Source: MFD01275-c22 sp963705885 (lineage in GTDB: Bacteria; Actinomycetota; Actinomycetes; JACCUZ01). From it: a stretch of DNA of 64,000 nucleotides. Shown here in pieces: positions 61,884 through 64,000 of this stretch (position 1 is the first letter of the stretch; every line of letters starts with the position of its first letter). The stretch spans positions 1,550,001 to 1,614,000 of the forward strand of contig OY970120.1 in assembly GCA_963705885.1 (NCBI GenBank), read 5' to 3'. Position numbers and translations under genes: made by a program. The notes beneath the pieces were generated by a model. The model searched no databases. It was not told the origin of the DNA and saw only the letters and a list, made by a program, of their open reading frames with translations.

Positions 61884-64000
61884 TCGACGAGACACTGCTC
61901 GCCGACCCGCGGCGCTGCCCGTCCTGCGGCGCGCCGCTCGGCGCCCGTCCCACGGCCTGCCCCGCCTGCCGCGTCAGCCTCCAGGGGTCGACCGCAGCCC
62001 GGCTCTGGCAGGTCAGCGTCGAGGTGTCCAGGCTCCTCGCGGAGCGGACCGCCCTCGTCGCCCGGCTGCGTGCCGAGTCGGCCATCGGGCCGACGGTCGG
62101 TGTGCCTGCAGCGCCGGTCGCGACCGTCGCTGCCGGGCCATCGGCAGCTGCAGCGCCGCCGCGGCCTGTCGCTGCGCCGCGTCCGGAGTGGACCCCGCGA
62201 CGCGTGCAGAACCTGCTGCTCGCGCTCGGCGTGGGGCTGCTCGGCGTGGCGGCCGTCATCTTCCTCGCGGTCTCCTGGGGCAGCCTGGGAGTCGGCGGCC
62301 GGGCGGCCGTCATGACCGGTGTCACCGCGACGGCCGCCGTCGCGGGCCACCGCACCGCGCGCCGTGGGCTCACCTCCACCGCCGAGGCGCTGTCCCTGCT
62401 CACGGTCGGGCTCGCGGTGCTCGACGCCTACGGTGCCCGCGCCTCGGACCTGTTCTCGCTCGGGGACGTCCCCGGCCTGCTCTTCGCGGCCGGGACCGCG
62501 GCTCTCCTGGCTCTCGGCGCGGGCGCCGGGAGCCTGGTCCTGCGGACGCGCGCCCTTCGGACGTCGTCGGCCGTCCTGGCCCAGCTGGCCGTGCCGTTCG
62601 CCCTCCTCCACCTCGCCGACCGCTCGGACAACCCCGCCGCGCTGCTCGCCGCGGGAGCGACCGGGCAGGCGCTCGCGGCGTTGGCCGTGGTCGTCGCGTG
62701 GCCCGGCTCGCGGGCGTCGCGCGACGCTCGGTCACTGGTGGCGGCTGGTGGCGTCGCCGCCGGTCTCGCGGCGACCGGCCTCGCCCTGGTCGCGGCCTAC
62801 GCCGAGGACGGGTCGCTCGTCGTCGGCACCGCGGTCCTGGTCGTCGTCGCGCTGGCACTCGTCGCGGGCTCCGAAGCGGTCCGACGGCCCGCCCCCGTGG
62901 CGCGTGCGGCGGCCACCGGGCCGGCGCCTGCTGCCCTGCCGTCACCAGTGGCGGCAGCGCAGCAGGCGGGTGCTGGGGCCACCGGGCCGGCGCCTGCTGC
63001 CCTGCCGTCAACAGTGGCGGCAGCGCTGCAAGGGGGCGCGGCGGCGGTGCTCGTCCTCGGCGTCTGGGCGCCGGTCGTCGACCTCGCCTCCGACTCCTGG
63101 ACGGCCGTCGGGCTCGCAGCGGCCGCGGCGGTGCTGCTGGCCGCGCTGGTCGCGGTGCCGCGGGACCGCCGGGCCTCGCCGGCGAGCGTGCTGCTGGTCG
63201 CGGCGGTACTGCCCGGTGTGGACACCCTGCGCGCGCTCGTGCCCGCGGTCGCGGGCCGCGTGCAGTGGCCCGACCAGCCTTGGACGGCGAGCGGCGACCA
63301 GCCCGCGGCCCGGCTGCTCCGGCTGCCCGACATCGACGCGGCCGTCGCGCTGACCGGGCAGGAGGCCCGGCCGTCGCTGGTGCTGCTGCTGGTCGTCGCC
63401 TCGGCCCTGGCCGTGATGGCCGTGCTGCGGCCCGTCGCGCGCCCCGCCGCGGCCTCCGCGGCCGTTGCCCCGGTGGTCGCGGCCGGGCTGCTCGTGCCGC
63501 CGGCGCTCACGGCGACGTACGCCGTGGGGCTGGGCACCGACCTCGCGCTGGCACCGGCCGCGCTGGTCGCCGGTGTCCTGCTGGTCCGTCGTCGCCGGCC
63601 AGGTCCCGGCGTGACGGCACTCGCGTCGGGTGCCGTCGTGCTGGCTCTGGTGGTGTCCTGGTCGTTCGCGGTCGCCGCCGCGACCCTCACCGTGCTGCCC
63701 GTCGCGGCCGGCCTGCTGCTCGCGACGGCGGCTGCCGCCCACGGGGTCGGGTCGCTGCGCGGCGCCCGGGTGGCCGCAGCCGCCGCAGCCGTCTCGCTGC
63801 TGGTCGCCGAGGCGGGCGCCGTCGCCCGCCACGAGGGCGCCGGATGGCCGGCCGTCTGGTCGCTCGTCCTCGTCCTGGTGCTCGTGGCGGCGGCCGCCGC
63901 GGCAGGCGTCGTGACGGCCCGGACCGACCGGACCGACCCGTTCTGGTCCTGGGTCGCGCGCGTACTCGTCGTCGTCGCCACGGCCGCCTCCGTCTCGGGC
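61880..64000 (+). CDS. SCO7613-like zinc-ribbon multi-span membrane protein, 3' end outside window
   Basis: The frame is open to the window edge (707 codons). It begins MIDETLLADPRRCPSCGAPL, with a double zinc ribbon (CPSC and CPAC), then a short helical linker, an Ala/Pro-rich stretch and many transmembrane segments (for example NLLLALGVGLLGVAAVIFLAVSW). This layout matches the actinobacterial membrane proteins named after the SCO7613 C-terminal domain; their function is unknown. A 66-base in-frame duplication lies at 62912-63043. The ATG overlaps the preceding stop, and GGAGGAGGGG is close upstream. Confidence 0.8.
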   Translation, partial: MIDETLLADPRRCPSCGAPLGARPTACPACRVSLQGSTAARLWQVSVEVSRLLAERTALVARLRAESAIGPTVGVPAAPVATVAAGPSAAAAPPRPVAAPRPEWTPRRVQNLLLALGVGLLGVAAVIFLAVSWGSLGVGGRAAVMTGVTATAAVAGHRTARRGLTSTAEALSLLTVGLAVLDAYGARASDLFSLGDVPGLLFAAGTAALLALGAGAGSLVLRTRALRTSSAVLAQLAVPFALLHLADRSDNPAALLAAGATGQALAALAVVVAWPGSRASRDARSLVAAGGVAAGLAATGLALVAAYAEDGSLVVGTAVLVVVALALVAGSEAVRRPAPVARAAATGPAPAALPSPVAAAQQAGAGATGPAPAALPSTVAAALQGGAAAVLVLGVWAPVVDLASDSWTAVGLAAAAAVLLAALVAVPRDRRASPASVLLVAAVLPGVDTLRALVPAVAGRVQWPDQPWTASGDQPAARLLRLPDIDAAVALTGQEARPSLVLLLVVASALAVMAVLRPVARPAAASAAVAPVVAAGLLVPPALTATYAVGLGTDLALAPAALVAGVLLVRRRRPGPGVTALASGAVVLALVVSWSFAVAAATLTVLPVAAGLLLATAAAAHGVGSLRGARVAAAAAAVSLLVAEAGAVARHEGAGWPAVWSLVLVLVLVAAAAAAGVVTARTDRTDPFWSWVARVLVVVATAASVSG
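62912..63043 (+). repeat. 66-base in-frame duplication inside the membrane-protein gene
   Basis: Units at 62912-62977 and 62978-63043 share the segment encoding ATGPAPAALPS and VAAA. They lengthen an Ala/Pro linker by 22 residues between membrane segments without breaking the frame. Confidence 0.85.

Overview
The window is very GC-rich actinobacterial chromosome. Genes are packed tightly, many with 4-base ATGA or GTGA stop/start overlaps. Promoters with a TAnnnT -10 often sit 6-8 bases before the start codon, giving leaderless genes. Gene content and order resemble Nocardioidaceae. From memory, the stretch cdd-deoA-add-(pgm/pnp)-lpdA-accA3-maf-accE-accD-birA also follows the order of the Mycobacterium tuberculosis Rv3279c-Rv3315c region. 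I see no tRNA, rRNA, CRISPR, transposase or prophage gene, and no gene-free stretch over 300 bases.

Layout. 1-1.6 kb: end of malate dehydrogenase and isocitrate dehydrogenase. 1.7-12.5 kb: a divergent galactoside locus. The minus strand carries a GH42 beta-galactosidase, a DeoR-type repressor, galT and galK; the plus strand carries a sugar-binding lipoprotein, two permeases and a GH36 alpha-galactosidase. Matching operator-like repeats lie before both arms. 12.5-20.9 kb: a CorC-like CBS membrane protein behind a tiny leader ORF, trpS, a 2'-5' RNA ligase-like protein, a YihY protein overlapping a D,D-carboxypeptidase tail to tail, an acyl-CoA mutase large subunit, and an M20 amidohydrolase.

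21-38.7 kb: nucleoside import and catabolism. A BMP-type lipoprotein/ABC importer feeds cytidine deaminase, thymidine phosphorylase, adenosine deaminase, purine nucleoside phosphorylase, a phosphohexomutase/pentomutase candidate and deoC. DeoC is followed by an aldehyde dehydrogenase plus a truncated aldehyde dehydrogenase without the catalytic cysteine, which looks like a split ALDH16. A LysR regulator with an ATT start, a divergent 63-residue zinc ribbon and a PadR/HAAS/small-membrane-protein trio are interspersed.

38.7-55 kb: lpdA-type quinone reductase, a TauE permease with an AT-rich palindrome and an Rrf2 regulator, and the biotin-dependent carboxylase set (biotinylated alpha subunit, beta, epsilon, BirA). 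Also here are Maf, a BTAD regulator, a secreted glycosidase, a PH-domain membrane protein and a class III cyclase. The most unusual feature lies between the carboxylase beta and epsilon genes. Four perfect 50-base repeats form a chain of four 17-residue mini-ORFs, each joined to its neighbour by a GTGA overlap.

55-64 kb: enoyl-CoA hydratase, HMG-CoA lyase-like protein, a GAF-GGDEF protein, a second carboxylase beta subunit, an EEP-fold protein, and two membrane-protein genes behind a 16-base palindrome, the last running off the window.
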